From NCBI RefSeq assembly GCF_001698225.1, contig NZ_CP016594.1, positions 4,650,001-4,714,000 on the forward strand: a stretch of 64,000 nucleotides of DNA, read 5' to 3'. The number at the start of each line of letters is the position of its first letter. Positions within the stretch are counted from its first letter, which is position 1. The notes under the pieces were generated by a model that searched no databases, was not told where the DNA came from, and saw only the letters and a program-made list of their open reading frames with translations. Shown piece after piece: positions 1-8,097 of this stretch. A program made the translations under genes and the position numbers. The stretch comes from Gordonia terrae (GTDB taxonomy: Bacteria > Actinomycetota > Actinomycetes > Mycobacteriales > Mycobacteriaceae).

Positions 1-55
1 CGAGCAGTTCCCCCGCAACGCGGCGGGCAAGATCCTCAAGCGCAACCTCACCTGA
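1..55 (+). CDS. AMP-dependent acyl-CoA synthetase, C-terminal end only
   Basis: The window opens inside a gene read from base 2, and only its last 17 codons are visible. They contain NAAGKILKRNL, the typical C-terminal signature of AMP-forming acyl-CoA synthetases, in which the lysine of the GK motif takes part in the adenylation half-reaction. Substrate cannot be judged from this fragment. The gene converges on lysS, with a shared hairpin terminator between them. Confidence 0.8.
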   Translation, partial: EQFPRNAAGKILKRNLT

Positions 56-61
56 CCTCAC

Positions 62-86
62 CCGGGATTCCGCTCCGAAATCCCGG
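62..86. terminator. Bidirectional hairpin between convergent genes
   Basis: The arms CCGGGATT (62-69) and AATCCCGG (79-86) are perfectly complementary around a 9-base loop. The hairpin lies exactly between the stop codon of the synthetase tail and the lysS stop codon, so it probably ends both transcripts. There is no strong T-tract, as is common in actinobacteria. Confidence 0.6.
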
Positions 87-1655
87 TCAGGAGCGGGGCT
101 TCACCAGGGGGAAGAGGATGGTGTCGCGGATGCCGAGACCGGTGAGGGCCATCAACAGACGGTCGATGCCCATCCCGGTGCCGGTGGTCGGCGGCATGCC
201 GTACTCCATCGCGGCGAGGAACTCCTCGTCGAGGACCATCGCCTCGTCGTCACCGGCGGCGGCCAGGCGCGCCTGGTCGGCGAAACGCTCGCGCTGGATG
301 ACGGGGTCGACGAGTTCGGAGTAGCCGGTCGCCAACTCGAAGCCGCGCACGTAGAGGTCCCACTTCTCGACGACGCCGGTCACCGACCGGTGCGCGCGGA
401 CCAACGGCGAGGTCTCGACCGGGAAGTCGCGCACGAAGACCGGGCGGTCCAGCTTCTCACCGACCATGTGTTCCCAGAGTTCTTCGACGAGCTTGCCGTG
501 GCCGTACCCCTTGTCCTTCGGGATCTCGAGGCCCACCCGTGCCGCGATCGCAAGCAACTGGTCGACGGTGGTCTCGCCGTCGGCGCCCGCGGGGACGATC
601 TGCTCACCGAGTGCCTCGGACAGCGACGGGTACATCTCCAGCGCGGTCCACTCACCGGACAGGTCGTAGGCGGAACCGTCCGGCATGGTCGGGGTCTGGG
701 TGCCGAGCGCCGCCTGCGAAACCTCTTGCACGAGTTCGCGGATCATGACGGCGGAGTCGTCGTAGGTGCCGTAGGCCTGATAGGTCTCGAGCATCGCGAA
801 TTCCGGCGAATGGGTGGAGTCGGCACCCTCGTTGCGGAAGTTGCGATTGATCTCGAAGACGCGCTCGATGCCGCCGACCACACAACGCTTGAGGAACAGC
901 TCCGGTGCGATGCGCAGGAACAGGTCGATGTCGAACGCGTTGGAATGGGTCACGAACGGACGCGCCGCCGCACCGCCGTGCAGGGTCTGCAGCATCGGGG
1001 TCTCGACCTCGAGGAAACCTCGACGGCCCAGGGCCGCACGGAGTTCGGCGATCACCGAGATCCGGGTCCGGGCGATGCTGCGCGCCTCCGGACGCATGAT
1101 GAGGTCGACGTAGCGCTGCCGCACGCGGGTCTCCTCGTTCATGTCCTTGTGGGCGACAGGCAACGGACGCAACGACTTCGACGCCATCTGCCAACCGTCG
1201 GCCATCACCGACAGTTCGCCGGTGCGCGAGCTGATGACCTCGCCCGAGATGAAGACGATGTCTCCGAGGTCGACCTCGGACTTCCACCGCGCCAACGCGT
1301 CCTCGCCGACGCCGTTGAAGCTGACCATCGCCTGCAGCTGGGTGCCGTCGCCCTCTTGCAGCGTCGCGAAGCACAGCTTGCCCTTGTTGCGCAGGAAGAT
1401 CACGCGCCCGCTCACGCCGACGTGTTGTCCGGTCTCGGTACCGGCCTCGAGGTCGGGATAGGCCGCGCGGATCTCACCGAGGCTGTGCGTGCGCGGGATC
1501 GCCACCGGGTAGGCCTCGCGACCCTCGGCCAGGATCCGCTCACGCTTCTCGCGGCGGATCCGCAACTGCTCGGGAGTCTGCTCGTCGGTCGCTTCGGGCG
1601 TGGCGGTGCTGGTCGGGCTGTCACTCACCCCACGCACCCTATCGGGGCCGGTCAT
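87..1655 (-). CDS. lysS: Lysine--tRNA ligase, class II
   Basis: Charges tRNA-Lys with lysine in the cytoplasm using ATP. The N-terminal OB-fold (around [20 protein letters not shown]) binds the anticodon. The class II catalytic core follows, with motif 1 near [10 protein letters not shown], motif 2 in [20 protein letters not shown] and motif 3 [15 protein letters not shown] at the C-terminus. The frame stays open far upstream. I chose the ATG at 1655, preceded by GGGAG, giving 522 residues; a GTG at 1628 would give 513 and is equally compatible with the family (about 505). In mycobacteria lysS lies close to panC-panD-coaX, but here about 5 kb of accessory genes separates them. Confidence 0.95.
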   Translation of the reverse strand: MTGPDRVRGVSDSPTSTATPEATDEQTPEQLRIRREKRERILAEGREAYPVAIPRTHSLGEIRAAYPDLEAGTETGQHVGVSGRVIFLRNKGKLCFATLQEGDGTQLQAMVSFNGVGEDALARWKSEVDLGDIVFISGEVISSRTGELSVMADGWQMASKSLRPLPVAHKDMNEETRVRQRYVDLIMRPEARSIARTRISVIAELRAALGRRGFLEVETPMLQTLHGGAAARPFVTHSNAFDIDLFLRIAPELFLKRCVVGGIERVFEINRNFRNEGADSTHSPEFAMLETYQAYGTYDDSAVMIRELVQEVSQAALGTQTPTMPDGSAYDLSGEWTALEMYPSLSEALGEQIVPAGADGETTVDQLLAIAARVGLEIPKDKGYGHGKLVEELWEHMVGEKLDRPVFVRDFPVETSPLVRAHRSVTGVVEKWDLYVRGFELATGYSELVDPVIQRERFADQARLAAAGDDEAMVLDEEFLAAMEYGMPPTTGTGMGIDRLLMALTGLGIRDTILFPLVKPRS

Positions 1656-1717
1656 CGACTCCCAATTCACCGCCCGGCCGTGATCGAGGCCACAACCGGG
1701 TCGTGCCGGGCGCGGGG

Positions 1718-2179
1718 TCAGCTCTCGTGTGCGGAGATGACGGCGAGGTCGTCGGGGCGGATCCGGCCGTTGACCCGTGCCGACCGCATCCGACGGTGCC
1801 CGCCGACGACGAACACCGCACCGTGCACGCCACGCGCCTGCAGGTGCCACGCGAGCCATTCGGCCTCGTGCCCGTCCTCGCTGACGAGAATCCATCGCGA
1901 CTCCGGTCGGGCGGCGCGCAGGGAATCAGGGGTGTCCGGCGTGAGCCGGTCGAGAACCTCGACCGCATTGATGGCGAGGGCACCGAACAGTGCGCCGTCG
2001 AGCTGACGGCGCCGGTGGGAGCGAACGTCGACCGGGATCGCGCCGGCGGCGACCGCGGACGCGTAGTCGTCGACCCGCAGGGACAACGGCGCACGGGGTG
2101 CCGGGGCGACAGTGGGCGGCGCAACGGAGAACACCGAGGCGGGCGAGGTGACAGCAGAAGAAGCAACCGAAGCGGTCAT
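1718..2179 (-). CDS. Rhodanese-like domain protein without the catalytic cysteine
   Basis: A 153-residue protein. After a low-complexity Ala/Pro/Ser head of about 30 residues comes a rhodanese fold: [20 protein letters not shown] resembles the DVR..E...GHI.GA.NI segment, and [18 protein letters not shown] stands where an active enzyme has its CxxG-type cysteine loop. The mature sequence contains no cysteine, so classical thiosulfate sulfurtransferase chemistry is unlikely; sulphur-carrier binding or a regulatory role is possible. It lies behind a short Cys-rich leader ORF, a context known for sulphur-assimilation genes in mycobacteria. Confidence 0.75.
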   Translation of the reverse strand: MTASVASSAVTSPASVFSVAPPTVAPAPRAPLSLRVDDYASAVAAGAIPVDVRSHRRRQLDGALFGALAINAVEVLDRLTPDTPDSLRAARPESRWILVSEDGHEAEWLAWHLQARGVHGAVFVVGGHRRMRSARVNGRIRPDDLAVISAHES

Positions 2180-2246
2180 GAGGAGATGTCCTGATGTGAT
2201 CGAGATCGAGCGGGGAGCGCGAAGTAGGGCAGCCGCAGACGCGGTA

Positions 2247-2282
2247 CTAGCCCCGACAACACTCCTGACAGCTCATGATCAC
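2247..2282 (-). CDS. Cys-rich leader peptide (uORF), possible cysteine-responsive attenuator
   Basis: Reads V-I-M-S-C-Q-E-C-C-R-G-stop: three cysteines, all TGT codons, in the last seven residues. Translation could start at the GTG at 2282 or the in-frame ATG at 2276. A -10-like CATACT lies exactly 7 bases before the GTG, so a leaderless transcript starting at the GTG is plausible. The stop lies 67 bases before the rhodanese-like gene. Short leaderless polycysteine ORFs that sense cysteine by ribosome stalling are established in Mycobacterium smegmatis upstream of sulphur genes; that this is one is inference from position and composition. Confidence 0.6.
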   Translation of the reverse strand: MIMSCQECCRG

Positions 2283-2289
2283 GGCGACG

Positions 2290-2295
2290 AGTATG
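2290..2295 (-). promoter_or_regulatory. Putative -10 element of the leader-peptide transcript
   Basis: CATACT on the minus strand (similar to TATACT), spaced 7 bases from the GTG of the Cys-rich uORF, which is the spacing expected for a leaderless start. No good -35 hexamer is visible upstream. Confidence 0.35.
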
Positions 2296-2340
2296 CCACA
2301 GCCCGCCCCGACCGGCCAGACCCCGATCGGAGCGACGACG

Positions 2341-3471
2341 TCACACTTCCGGCGGCTCCCACCGCTGCACGCGTCGCATCTGCGCGTTGAGGACGGCGTC
2401 GGGCGTCATGCGCAGGGCGAGGTCGCGGGCCCGGACCGCCGGCCCGGCGCGCATCTGGCCGACCCGGCCGACCATCGACGCCTGCCGCGCGATCCGTTGG
2501 GTCCGCGGGCGCCGCAGCTCGTCGTAGACCCGCAACGTGTCGTCGAGACCGCCGGGACCCGACCTGCGCAACAGGGCCACCAGGGTGGCCGCGTCCTCCA
2601 TCGCCTGGTTGGCTCCCTGACCCAGATTCGGCGTCATGGCATGCGCGGCGTCACCGACGAGGACGCACCGCGATCCGACGAACGTCGGCAGGGAGGCGGC
2701 GAGTTCCTCGATCGGGAGATACCCGACGTCCGCCGGGTCGGTGGCCTCGAGCAACTCCCCGATCGGCCGGTGCCACCCCGAAAACCGTTGCCGCACTTCG
2801 TCGAGACCGCCGTCAGCGCCGTCTCCTGTGGTCGACACCGAGGCGAACCAGTAGACGTGTCCGTCCGGCAGCGGCGCGACCCCGAACCGCGCCCCACGAC
2901 CGGTCGTCTCACCCGCGGCGTCGACCCTCACCGGGGTCGATGTGACAGCTCGCCAGGCGGAGTAACCGCACCGCCGGACGCCCGGGTCCGCGACGATCGC
3001 GGGCCGCACCCGGCTGCGGAGGCCGTCGGCGCCGACGATCAGATCGCAGTCACCGATCTCGGTTCCATCGGCCAGGCGCACAAGTCCACTCCCGGGCGAG
3101 ATGTCGTCGACACCCGATCCTGTCCGGATCTCGACGTCGTCGGTCACCGCGGCGAGCAGGCCCGCGTGGAGGTCGGTGCGGCGCACGACGCGCATGTCGA
3201 CCAGTGACGCCGGGTCGAATCGGCTGAGCCACCGGCCGTCCGGCGTCCGGGTCCCGCTTGTCGGCGCAGGCGGAGCAAGAGCGTCGCCGATCGCCGACCG
3301 CAACCCAAGGGCGTCGAGCGCACGGACCCCGTTGGCGAACACGCTCAGACCCGCCCCGCCGCCCCGTACCTCAGGTGCCCGCTCCACGACGGTGACGCGC
3401 GCCCCGTTGCGTGCCAGACCGGCCGCGGTACACAGCCCGGCGATCCCCGCACCCACCACCACGACCTTCAT
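2341..3471 (-). CDS. FAD-dependent aromatic-type monooxygenase (PF01494 family)
   Basis: A 376-residue flavoprotein hydroxylase. The N-terminal dinucleotide-binding GAGIAGLCTAAGLARNGA, the central DLIVGADGLRSRVR (DG motif) and CVLVGDAAHAMTPNLGQGAN (GD motif) are all intact, so it should bind FAD and NAD(P)H and hydroxylate a small organic substrate. The start is the ATG at 3471, with GGAGAAG in front; the frame runs further upstream but without a better start. It is divergently transcribed from a TetR-type regulator, and its ribosome-binding site lies inside one of two identical palindromes, so it is almost certainly that regulator's target. The substrate is unknown; salicylate-hydroxylase-like or antibiotic-modifying roles are both possible. 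Confidence 0.85.
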   Translation of the reverse strand: MKVVVVGAGIAGLCTAAGLARNGARVTVVERAPEVRGGGAGLSVFANGVRALDALGLRSAIGDALAPPAPTSGTRTPDGRWLSRFDPASLVDMRVVRRTDLHAGLLAAVTDDVEIRTGSGVDDISPGSGLVRLADGTEIGDCDLIVGADGLRSRVRPAIVADPGVRRCGYSAWRAVTSTPVRVDAAGETTGRGARFGVAPLPDGHVYWFASVSTTGDGADGGLDEVRQRFSGWHRPIGELLEATDPADVGYLPIEELAASLPTFVGSRCVLVGDAAHAMTPNLGQGANQAMEDAATLVALLRRSGPGGLDDTLRVYDELRRPRTQRIARQASMVGRVGQMRAGPAVRARDLALRMTPDAVLNAQMRRVQRWEPPEV

Positions 3472-3478
3472 GATCTTC

Positions 3479-3494
3479 TTCTCCACATGGAGAA
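3479..3494. promoter_or_regulatory. Operator 1 of the TetR/monooxygenase pair
   Basis: TTCTCCA-CA-TGGAGAA, a palindrome with 7-bp arms. It covers the ribosome-binding site of the monooxygenase gene and lies just downstream of a possible minus-strand -10 TATCCT (3502-3497). The same arms recur 34 bp away. Confidence 0.7.
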
Positions 3495-3512
3495 GAAGGA
3501 TAGCAGATACAC

Positions 3513-3528
3513 TTCTCCAGGTGGAGAA
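3513..3528. promoter_or_regulatory. Operator 2 of the TetR/monooxygenase pair
   Basis: TTCTCCA-GG-TGGAGAA, the same 7-bp arms as operator 1. It contains the GTG start codon of the regulator, so a bound repressor would block its own transcription start. TACACT (3508-3513) is 7 bases before that GTG, suggesting a leaderless mRNA. Confidence 0.7.
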
Positions 3529-4024
3529 ATCGACGACTGCATCGACTCGCGACGTGCTGCTCGACACCGGCATCACCCTCATCGGCACCCTGGGTGTCCG
3601 CCAGGCGTCCGCACGCGCCGTCGAAGACGCGGCGGGAGTGCCACACGGGAGCGTTCGGCATCACTTCGGCGGTCTGAGCGGCTTCCTCGCGGCTCTCGTC
3701 GAGCACGTCTTCACCGCTGACCGCGCCGCCGACGGCGAGTCGACGCGCGAGGTGATCGCCCGCTGGTTGGGCACCGACCGGATCCGCACCCGGGCGCGCT
3801 ACGAACTCATGCTCCTGGCGACACGCGACGAGGAGCTGCGCCGGGCCATGGTCGGACACCGCGACCGCTATGTCGAGGCGCTCGTCGACGGCGGGCTGCC
3901 CCGCACCGAGGCCCGCCAACTCGTCGCCGCGCTCGACGGCCTGGTCCTCGACGCACTGCTGCGGGACTCCGACGGCACCGACGCCGACCACGATCCCACT
4001 CCCCTGCTGCGCGCGTTCCGCTGA
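3521..4024 (+). CDS. TetR-family transcriptional regulator
   Basis: A 167-residue regulator with an N-terminal helix-turn-helix (RQASARAVEDAAGVPHGSVR, then HHFGGLSGFLAALVEHVF) and an all-helical ligand domain, shorter than the usual 190-210 residues. The start chosen is the GTG at 3521, which lacks an upstream Shine-Dalgarno but has a -10-like TACACT 7 bases before it, so leaderless translation is likely. It probably represses both itself and the divergent monooxygenase through the two palindromes in the 49-bp gap, and would be released by the monooxygenase substrate. Confidence 0.8.
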   Translation: MEKSTTASTRDVLLDTGITLIGTLGVRQASARAVEDAAGVPHGSVRHHFGGLSGFLAALVEHVFTADRAADGESTREVIARWLGTDRIRTRARYELMLLATRDEELRRAMVGHRDRYVEALVDGGLPRTEARQLVAALDGLVLDALLRDSDGTDADHDPTPLLRAFR

Positions 4025-4039
4025 CACCGGCAGGCGTGT

Positions 4040-5047
4040 TCACGCCTCCCCGACGAGATCGGCGGCCAGCGCACGCAGATGTGCGGCCAACTCGTCGACG
4101 CCGGGTTGTTCGACCGGGAAGTGCCCACACCCGGTCAGCAGGTGGATGTCGGTACGCGCCGCGATCCGTCGCGCGAAGCGCACACTGACCTCCGGCGGTG
4201 TCCAGGAGTCGGCCGCCGGGTGGACCAGCAGCACGCGCGGACCCCGGTACTCCTCAGGGGCCGGCACCTCGTGGGTCATCAGGTCGGCCAAGAATCCCAG
4301 CGAGACCGACGATCCGGCACCCAGCCGGTCGTCGAGGCAGGCCCGGGACAGTGCCGGGTCGAGACTCATCGCGGACATCGGCGCCACCCAGCGGATCGGG
4401 AATCGCACCCGCGCGAGTGTTCCGAGGCGCGCGAGCACCGGCATCAGCGGGGTGAGTCGACCGAGCATCGGCGTGCGCGCGACTGCTCGCCGCGCGTCGG
4501 GATCGCCGGCCAGATCCAGCAGGCAGGTCGCGACGACCGCGGCGACCCGCCCGGTACGGTTCGCGACCTCGTAGGCGAGCATGCCGCCGAGGCTCGCACC
4601 CAGCACGACGAGGGGCCGCGGATCGTCGTCGGTCTCGGCCACCACGAGGTCGCAGACCAGATCGATCCAGTCCTGGTGGCGAACCCGCCCGGGGTCGGCG
4701 ACCCGCGTACGGCCGTACTGCGGCAGATCGGGAGCCAGCACCTCGTACCCCTCGTCGGCGAGGACCGCACCCAGCGGCCAGACCAGGGCGCTGTGTCCGC
4801 CACCTCCGTGCAGCAGCAGCACGCGCAGTGGGGCCGCGTTCCGGCGCGCCCGCAGGATGTGCACATCCACCTCCCCGCACGGCCGGTCGGAGCTCGACGG
4901 CCAGGCCCACCAGCCGGATTCGGCAGCCACCCCGGTGGCTGCGGACCGCCACGGTTCGGGCAGGAAGCGAAGGTAGGATTCGGGCGTTCCGGATTCGCGG
5001 ATCATGCATCCATCGTCGAACCGGAGAAGTCCACCGGCAACTCGCAT
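4040..5047 (-). CDS. Alpha/beta hydrolase
   Basis: A 335-residue alpha/beta-hydrolase. An oxyanion-type LLLHGGGGHSALVWPL is followed by APDLPQYG, the nucleophile elbow GASLGG (serine nucleophile), and a C-terminal TGCGHFPVEQPG that should carry the catalytic histidine. The aspartate of the triad is likely in LVHPAADSW. There is no signal peptide. The ATG at 5047 has GGTGGA directly upstream; the ATG at 5005 (MIRESGTPESYL) is an equally plausible start. It converges on the TetR gene with a 15-base gap. The substrate is unknown; esterase or lactonase activity is likely. Confidence 0.8.
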   Translation of the reverse strand: MRVAGGLLRFDDGCMIRESGTPESYLRFLPEPWRSAATGVAAESGWWAWPSSSDRPCGEVDVHILRARRNAAPLRVLLLHGGGGHSALVWPLGAVLADEGYEVLAPDLPQYGRTRVADPGRVRHQDWIDLVCDLVVAETDDDPRPLVVLGASLGGMLAYEVANRTGRVAAVVATCLLDLAGDPDARRAVARTPMLGRLTPLMPVLARLGTLARVRFPIRWVAPMSAMSLDPALSRACLDDRLGAGSSVSLGFLADLMTHEVPAPEEYRGPRVLLVHPAADSWTPPEVSVRFARRIAARTDIHLLTGCGHFPVEQPGVDELAAHLRALAADLVGEA

Positions 5048-5065
5048 TCCACCGGCGTCGAGAAG

Positions 5066-5190
5066 ATGCGAAACATACTCGGCGGCAACGGTCTTCGTTC
5101 ACCGTCGGCCTACTTCTCGGGCACGCACTCAGCTTCTCGACGTCGGGGAGCACGGAGCCGACGTCCATCGCATCGCCGAGAATGTCGGAC
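5066..5190 (+). pseudogene. Decayed N-terminal fragment of a TetR gene, copy of the one at 6212
   Basis: Base-level similarity to the start of the intact TetR gene at 6212 is plain: both begin GATGCG, share TCTTCGTTCACCGTCG, and continue through the helix-turn-helix. Translated, the fragment yields RRQRSSFTV in one frame and TQLLDVGEHGADVHRIAENVG in another; the intact protein has RQQRSSFTV and TQLLDIEGAEVTTNRIAEKAG. At least two one-base deletions break the frame (about 5090 and 5120), and similarity ends near 5190. The ligand-binding domain is absent. The secreted-protein gene at 5243 starts right after it. Confidence 0.65.
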
Positions 5191-5242
5191 TGCGACGAGC
5201 TGCGACGCGATAGCGTGTGGGCCGACGGTGAGGCGGTGGGCG

Positions 5243-6154
5243 ATGCGAGGGTCTTCGCGAGTGGGTGCGGTGGTCGTGGTGATGGCGTCTGTGGTTCTGG
5301 GACTCCAGCCGACGACGGCCGCGGCGGCGCCCGGATGCGCCCACGTGACGGTGACCGAGGTCGTTCCGTCGTCGACGCCGACCGGATGGTCGGAGAACGT
5401 CGGCTACGACGCCGACGGAAACCTGTGGGTGTCGCGGATTCTCGAGAACGTCGTCGAGAGACGTGACCAGCGGGGCCGGGTCACGGCTCGCGTCCGAGTC
5501 GAGTCACCCGGCGCCGTCCGTCTCGGCCCGGACGGTCTCCTCTACATCGCCTCTGGCGACTCGCCGGTCAACATGCTGCCCGGGTCTCCGCTGGTCGGCA
5601 AGGTCCTGCGGATCGACCCGCGTTTGCCCTCCGCGCCGGCGAGCGTCTTCGCACGCGGACTGGGTATGCCGAACGGGCTGGCCGTGGACCGCACCGGCGA
5701 CGTGTACGTCTCCGACGGGCGGCTCGGGGTCGTGCGGATCCGCCCCGACGGTTCCATCGATCGCGCCTGGTCGGCCGCGGCACCGAAGAACCTGACTCTC
5801 AGTGCCACGATCAACGGAACCGGGATCAACGGCGCCGTGATCGTCGGTCGGGACCTGTATGTCACGCTGACCATGAGCGCAACGGGTCGCGTGCTGCGTG
5901 TCCCGCTCGCCGATCCCGCCGCCTCCTCCGTGGCGGCCGATCTCACCACTCCGCTGCCGGGTGTGCTCGACGATCTCACCGCGGTCGGCCCCGGACAGCT
6001 CGCGGTGTCGTCGACCACCGGCCAGGTCCACCTCGTGGACCTCGGGACCGATCGGATCTGCACCACGAACGTCGGGCAGCCGGTGACCGCCCTCGCCGTG
6101 ATACCCGGATCGACCGGTCGCCTCGTGGCCGGGACGGATCGGGGGCGCTGCTGA
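5243..6154 (+). CDS. Secreted SMP-30/NHL-type beta-propeller protein
   Basis: A 303-residue exported protein. The signal peptide (MRGSSRVGAVVVVMASVVLGL) ends near the AAAA in TTAAAAPGC. The mature part shows repeated propeller blades such as YDADGNLWVSRI, LGPDGLLYIASGD, VDRTGDVYVSDG and VIVGRDLYVTLT, typical of SMP-30/gluconolactonase-like or NHL proteins. The catalytic metal ligands of true gluconolactonases are not obvious, so a lactonase activity is only a guess. It sits between a TetR remnant and an intact TetR gene, so it may be what that regulator family controls here. Confidence 0.75.
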   Translation: MRGSSRVGAVVVVMASVVLGLQPTTAAAAPGCAHVTVTEVVPSSTPTGWSENVGYDADGNLWVSRILENVVERRDQRGRVTARVRVESPGAVRLGPDGLLYIASGDSPVNMLPGSPLVGKVLRIDPRLPSAPASVFARGLGMPNGLAVDRTGDVYVSDGRLGVVRIRPDGSIDRAWSAAAPKNLTLSATINGTGINGAVIVGRDLYVTLTMSATGRVLRVPLADPAASSVAADLTTPLPGVLDDLTAVGPGQLAVSSTTGQVHLVDLGTDRICTTNVGQPVTALAVIPGSTGRLVAGTDRGRC

Positions 6155-6211
6155 CCCTGTCGATCGGCCGCTGAGTCCACTCCTCCGCCGCGAACGCGAA
6201 ATACCGAACAG

Positions 6212-6796
6212 ATGCGCAAAAGACCACGGCAACAACGCTCTTCGTTCACCGTCGAGACGATCCTCGAGGCGACCACACAGCTCCTCGACATCGAGGGCGC
6301 GGAAGTGACGACCAACCGCATCGCGGAGAAGGCCGGGGTGTCGGTGGGGTCGATCTACCAGTACTTCGGCGACAAGCAGGCGATCTTCGACGAACTCGCG
6401 CGGCGCCACCTCGACGACGCCGACCGGGCGATGACCGCGGTGCTCGACGACAATCCGGTGGGTTCCAGTCCATGGCCGGAGGTGCTGCGCGCCGTGATCG
6501 AGGTGGCGGTGCGCGAGAACTCGACACACGGTCGTGCACATGGGCGCCTGCGCGAACTGGCCGATCCGGCACGCCTGGCCGCCGGGTACACCGCGCTCGT
6601 GGACACCCTGATCGCTCGGCTGACCGCCTACCTCGTCGCCGACGGTTGGACCGTGGAGTCCGCGGCGGTGGACCTACGGCTCGCGTTCGCGGCCGTCGAT
6701 GCCCAGGTGCATCAGCTGGCCGGCACCGAGCTGACCGGCGACGAGCTGACCGACCGAGTCAGCGCCTACACCGAGGCCGCGCTCCGCGGGCGCTGA
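6212..6796 (+). CDS. TetR-family transcriptional regulator
   Basis: A 194-residue regulator. The N-terminal helix-turn-helix spans roughly residues 10-55, with IAEKAGVSVGSIYQYFGDK as the recognition element; a helical effector domain follows. It is transcribed 57 bases after the secreted propeller gene, so co-transcription is possible. A degraded paralogue of its first 40 codons lies on the other side of that gene. No palindromic operator is apparent in the 57-base gap. Confidence 0.85.
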   Translation: MRKRPRQQRSSFTVETILEATTQLLDIEGAEVTTNRIAEKAGVSVGSIYQYFGDKQAIFDELARRHLDDADRAMTAVLDDNPVGSSPWPEVLRAVIEVAVRENSTHGRAHGRLRELADPARLAAGYTALVDTLIARLTAYLVADGWTVESAAVDLRLAFAAVDAQVHQLAGTELTGDELTDRVSAYTEAALRGR

Positions 6797-6833
6797 CCAC
6801 AGCGCCGGCGGCCGACCGCCTCGAGATGCGAGA

Positions 6834-7637
6834 TCACTTGCCGCGCCGCGGGTTGGCCTTGGCCCGTTCGTGGACCAGGCGCAGCCCCTCGAGGGTCAGA
6901 TGCGGGTGATGGTCGGTGAGCGAACGACATTCGTCGAACATGAGCGGGGCGAGGTAACCGGTCGCGACCACGGTCACGTCGTCGCCGTCGAACCCCGGGA
7001 CGGTGTCGCAGACACGGTCGACCAGTCCGTCCACCTGACCGGCGAAGCCGTACAGGATGCCCGACTGGAGCGCCTCGACGGTGTTCTTGCCGAGCACGCC
7101 GCGCGGCGGCATCAACTCGACCTTCCGAACCGTGACCGTGTGTTCGGACAGCGCCTCGACGGCTAGGTTCACCCCGGGTGCGATCGCCCCGCCCAGGAAC
7201 TCGCCCGACGCCGAGATCGCGTCGACGACCGTCGCCGTGCCGAACGCGACCACGATGCAGGGCCCGCCGAATTCATGATGGGCGGCCAAACAATTGGAGA
7301 CCCGGTCGGTACCGACCTCTTTGGGATTGTCGACCAGGAGCGGAACACCGGTGCGCACGCCGGGTTCGAGCAGCACATGCGGACCGTTACCGAAGTAGCG
7401 CGGCACCATCACCCGGAGCTCGCGGAGCAACGACGGCACCGTCGACAGCGCACTCACCCCGGTGACCTGGTCGATGTCGTCTCCGAGCATGCCCCGGAAT
7501 GCCCAGGCCAATTCGTCCGCGGTGTAATGCGGGTCGGTGTGAATCCGCCAGTCGCGCACCAGTCGTGCGTGATCCCCCACCCCCGCATACACGCCGAGAT
7601 GGATGTTGGTGTTCCCGACGTCGACGGTGAGTAGCAT
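6834..7637 (-). CDS. coaX: Type III pantothenate kinase
   Basis: Phosphorylates pantothenate, the first step of CoA synthesis. Diagnostic type III (CoaX) motifs are present: VDVGNTNIHLGVY near the N-terminus for ATP binding, GTDRVSNCLAA for pantothenate, and FGTATVVDAI plus GGAIAPGV in the second half. Its length of 267 residues is normal. It is the last gene of the DUF2520-panC-panD-coaX unit, 17 bases after panD, so pantothenate formation and its activation are made from one transcript. Confidence 0.95.
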   Translation of the reverse strand: MLLTVDVGNTNIHLGVYAGVGDHARLVRDWRIHTDPHYTADELAWAFRGMLGDDIDQVTGVSALSTVPSLLRELRVMVPRYFGNGPHVLLEPGVRTGVPLLVDNPKEVGTDRVSNCLAAHHEFGGPCIVVAFGTATVVDAISASGEFLGGAIAPGVNLAVEALSEHTVTVRKVELMPPRGVLGKNTVEALQSGILYGFAGQVDGLVDRVCDTVPGFDGDDVTVVATGYLAPLMFDECRSLTDHHPHLTLEGLRLVHERAKANPRRGK

Positions 7638-7654
7638 CGAAAGCCGTTGCCGTG

Positions 7655-8095
7655 TCAGAGCGAGGCGTCGGCGAAGACCGGACCGTCGAGGTGACGGGGG
7701 TCGAGCAGCCCCGACCCCTCGGGTACATCGGCCGGATCGTCACCGGTCGTCACGATCCGGTTCTGCGCATCCACGAACACGACGTTCGGCGAGTACTCCC
7801 GCAACTCCGCCGCGTCGAGCATGCTGTAGGCGATGATGATGACGAGATCACCCGGATGGACGAGATGTGCTGCCGCACCGTTGATCCCGATGACACCACT
7901 GCCGCGTTCCCCGGCGATCGCGTAGGTCACCAGGCGGGCGCCGTTGTCGATGTCGACGATGGTGACCTGTTCGCCCTCGAGCAGGCCCGCGGCGTCGAGC
8001 AGGTCGGAATCGATGGTGACCGAACCGACGTAATGCAGATCGGCCTGGGTCACGGTGGCACGGTGGATCTTCGAGGTCATCATGGTGCGCAACAT
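7655..8095 (-). CDS. panD: Aspartate 1-decarboxylase proenzyme
   Basis: Makes beta-alanine from aspartate for pantothenate. The pyruvoyl-forming self-cleavage site is GS in HYVGSVTID (Gly24-Ser25), preceded by the conserved SKIHRATVT; the C-terminal part keeps [18 protein letters not shown]. It is 146 residues from the ATG at 8095, which matches the MLRTM start of homologues. An ATG six bases earlier overlaps the panC stop as ATGA and could also be used; GAGGG lies in front of both. Confidence 0.95.
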   Translation of the reverse strand: MLRTMMTSKIHRATVTQADLHYVGSVTIDSDLLDAAGLLEGEQVTIVDIDNGARLVTYAIAGERGSGVIGINGAAAHLVHPGDLVIIIAYSMLDAAELREYSPNVVFVDAQNRIVTTGDDPADVPEGSGLLDPRHLDGPVFADASL

Positions 8096-8097
8096 GG

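Noticed and set aside
390..2006. A 538-codon plus-strand open frame antisense to lysS
   Set aside because: In high-GC DNA the antisense frames of real genes stay open by codon bias. This one has Arg/Asp/His-rich, motif-free sequence, while the minus strand encodes complete lysyl-tRNA synthetase.
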